A DNA stretch of 64,000 nt from Muriicola sp041358175 (GTDB lineage: Bacteria; Bacteroidota; Bacteroidia; Flavobacteriales; Flavobacteriaceae): positions 434,001 through 498,000 of the forward strand of contig NZ_JBGKBE010000002.1 in the NCBI RefSeq assembly GCF_041358175.1. Reading direction: 5' to 3'. Under the pieces are notes generated by a model that saw only the letters and a program-made list of their open reading frames with translations, had not been told where the DNA came from and did not search any database. Positions 62,911-64,000 of the stretch are shown here, piece by piece. The position numbers were made by a program, and so were the translations under genes. Position 1 is the stretch's first letter; each line of letters starts with the position of its first letter.

Positions 62911-62979
62911 TTAATTGAGCACGACGTTTGGTAAAAGAGCAGTTTCTTCCGCATTACCTATAGCCAATGTTGTAGCTAG
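62911..62979 (-). repeat. 3'-end element C
   Basis: On the minus strand CTAGCTACAACATTGGCTAT overlaps the stop codon of the serine hydrolase, followed by GGTAA...TTACC arms around a GC-containing loop and CCAAACGTCGTGCTCAATTA. The outer arms ACAACATTGG and CCAAACGTCGT pair imperfectly, so the whole element is an imperfect palindrome of about 60 bases. Confidence 0.6.
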
Positions 62980-64000
62980 TTTTTCTTTCCAATTATCTTA
63001 ACAATTCTATTATTAATTATTTCTGATAAATTCCAATTGTATAGTTTAGGGTCGGTTGTACTGTAGAATTCAATAGTAACAGCATCAAGATCTTCATGAT
63101 ACTTTGCAAAACTCTGGTATCCCGGAACCCAGCCGGAATGTTCATACTCATAAACGGAGGAATAGATCTCCTGCTCTCCCGGTTCAAATAGTGATCCATC
63201 GTTTAATGCCCTCAGGAAAGTGCCTACGTCTTCTGCTGTGGCGTGCATTCCATAATCGTTTGTCTTTAAATCATGGGGGTATCCCACATGATAACCACTC
63301 ATTACATCCTCTATATTAACTTTACTTAGTGAAGAAAAGGTATTGTTAAGGTTTAGGGGTGTCAGAATTTCTTCCTGAATGAATTGAAAATTGCCATAAC
63401 CTAATTCATCATCCATTATCTTATTAATTAGCAAGTAATTAGTATTGCAATATTCATAGTCTTCTCCAGGTTCAAAGTTGGCCGGTTTGTCCAGAATCAA
63501 TGCAAGGCCTTCTTCATAGGTCTCTGTTGGAGCTTCCCAAAAGTTAGGAGCATCCGTAAAATTGGGAATGCCGCTTCTATGCTGTATCATCAACCTCAGG
63601 GTGATTTTGTCAGCGTTTTCGATTCTGCCTACTAGTTCCGGTAAATAATCGGCAATTGTTTTATCAAGAGAAAGTCGGCCCTTACTCACCAATTTAGTTA
63701 CAGCCACAGCATCGTAAAGCTTGCTAATGCTAGCAATCTTGAACAGCGAATTTGGATCGGCTGGTATTTTTTTTTCTCTATTTTTCCAACCCCCAGCGTA
63801 AAATGCCGGGGGTTTACCTGCTTCGTCCACATAAACAATCATGCCTTCAAATCCATGCCCTATGGCCTCATCAACCTGTTCCTGAACAGTGTCGGGAAGT
63901 GGTAAAATCCAGGCTTTTACCAGAAGCCATGGTACGAAATACAACGATACTACTGTTCCGACGAGTAATAATGCCCTGACGGTCCATTTGGCTTTTTTGT
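62976..64000 (-). CDS. Serine hydrolase (class C beta-lactamase-like), 5' end outside window
   Basis: At least 341 codons on the minus strand; the frame is open to the window edge and the ATG at 63985-63987 is out of frame, so the true start lies beyond 64000. Residues visible at the edge (VRALLLVGTVVSLYFVPWLLV) are a membrane helix. KIASISKLY carries the Ser-x-x-Lys nucleophile motif, YCNTNY the Tyr-x-Asn motif and HSGWVPG the third motif. Class C-like proteins act as peptidases, esterases or carboxypeptidases; antibiotic resistance is not implied. Element C begins at its stop. Confidence 0.9.
   Translation of the reverse strand, partial: KKAKWTVRALLLVGTVVSLYFVPWLLVKAWILPLPDTVQEQVDEAIGHGFEGMIVYVDEAGKPPAFYAGGWKNREKKIPADPNSLFKIASISKLYDAVAVTKLVSKGRLSLDKTIADYLPELVGRIENADKITLRLMIQHRSGIPNFTDAPNFWEAPTETYEEGLALILDKPANFEPGEDYEYCNTNYLLINKIMDDELGYGNFQFIQEEILTPLNLNNTFSSLSKVNIEDVMSGYHVGYPHDLKTNDYGMHATAEDVGTFLRALNDGSLFEPGEQEIYSSVYEYEHSGWVPGYQSFAKYHEDLDAVTIEFYSTTDPKLYNWNLSEIINNRIVKIIGKKN

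Noticed and set aside
60166..62979. Canonical integron attC sites
   Set aside because: The elements lack the RYYYAAC and GTTRRRY core sequences and no integrase gene is in the window, so only the cassette-like layout was reported.
12..63990. CRISPR array, tRNA or rRNA genes
   Set aside because: No regular direct repeats with spacers and no cloverleaf or rRNA-like sequences were seen on reading; the only regular tandem is the heptamer array.

Overview
The window looks like chromosomal DNA of a (probably marine) member of the Flavobacteriaceae, phylum Bacteroidota. Three things point there: the gene order thiol peroxidase - diacylglycerol kinase - ftsK - lolA-like - LptF/G permease - ribB; families that are mainly flavobacterial (DUF6090, four-helix-bundle proteins of the 23S-intervening-sequence family, GDCCVxC proteins); and promoter -7 boxes of the TAnnTTTG type instead of sigma70 boxes. 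No rRNA, tRNA, CRISPR array, transposase or integrase gene was seen. All gene calls come from reading the protein sequences; no database search was run.

Layout. 0-3.6 kb: the start of a four-helix-bundle gene running off the left edge, a nine-unit heptanucleotide array in front of it, a broken C-terminal copy of comM, a DUF6090 gene, and an intact comM. 3.6-12.8 kb: mostly housekeeping on the minus strand (penicillin acylase-like hydrolase, tilS-dsbD, FMN reductase, a membrane acyltransferase, lpdA). 12.9-15.6 kb: a compact, AT-rich, mercury-type operon (ArsR regulator, CsoR-like protein, Cys-rich exported peptide, MerTP, GDCCVxC protein) behind a near-perfect ArsR/SmtB operator and without MerA. 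15.6-19.1 kb: Lrp regulator divergent from a methionine gamma-lyase-like gene and an NhaC antiporter. 19.1-25.7 kb: the conserved core block tpx-dgk-ftsK-lolA-lptF/G-ribB. 25.7-28.3 kb: a three-gene minus-strand operon (TauE/SafE permease, nitroreductase, DegT aminotransferase).

28.5-48 kb holds a mixed set of metabolic, transport and small accessory genes: 2-hydroxyacid dehydrogenase, lipoprotein forms of an intradiol dioxygenase and of an acetolactate decarboxylase, DASS transporter, YceI, sterol desaturase, SlyD-type FKBP, APC permease, an ACR3/ArsR arsenic module with its own operator, and a DagK-like lipid kinase. 48-64 kb is dominated by small minus-strand genes with their own start and stop (DUF1428, DUF2892, Crp/Fnr, acetyltransferases, VOC proteins, RidA, a mechanosensitive channel with an in-frame stop, a sensor propeller, DUF2200, a solitary alginate lyase, DUF998, DUF1572, DUF6090, serine hydrolase).

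The most unusual structures are (1) four related elements of about 60 bp at 60.2-63.0 kb, each at the 3' end of a gene or gene pair, with similar ends and variable hairpin-forming centres, arranged like cassette recombination sites; (2) the heptamer array upstream of the four-helix-bundle gene together with the partial comM duplication; and (3) the merA-less metal operon containing a CsoR-like protein that has lost its usual ligands.
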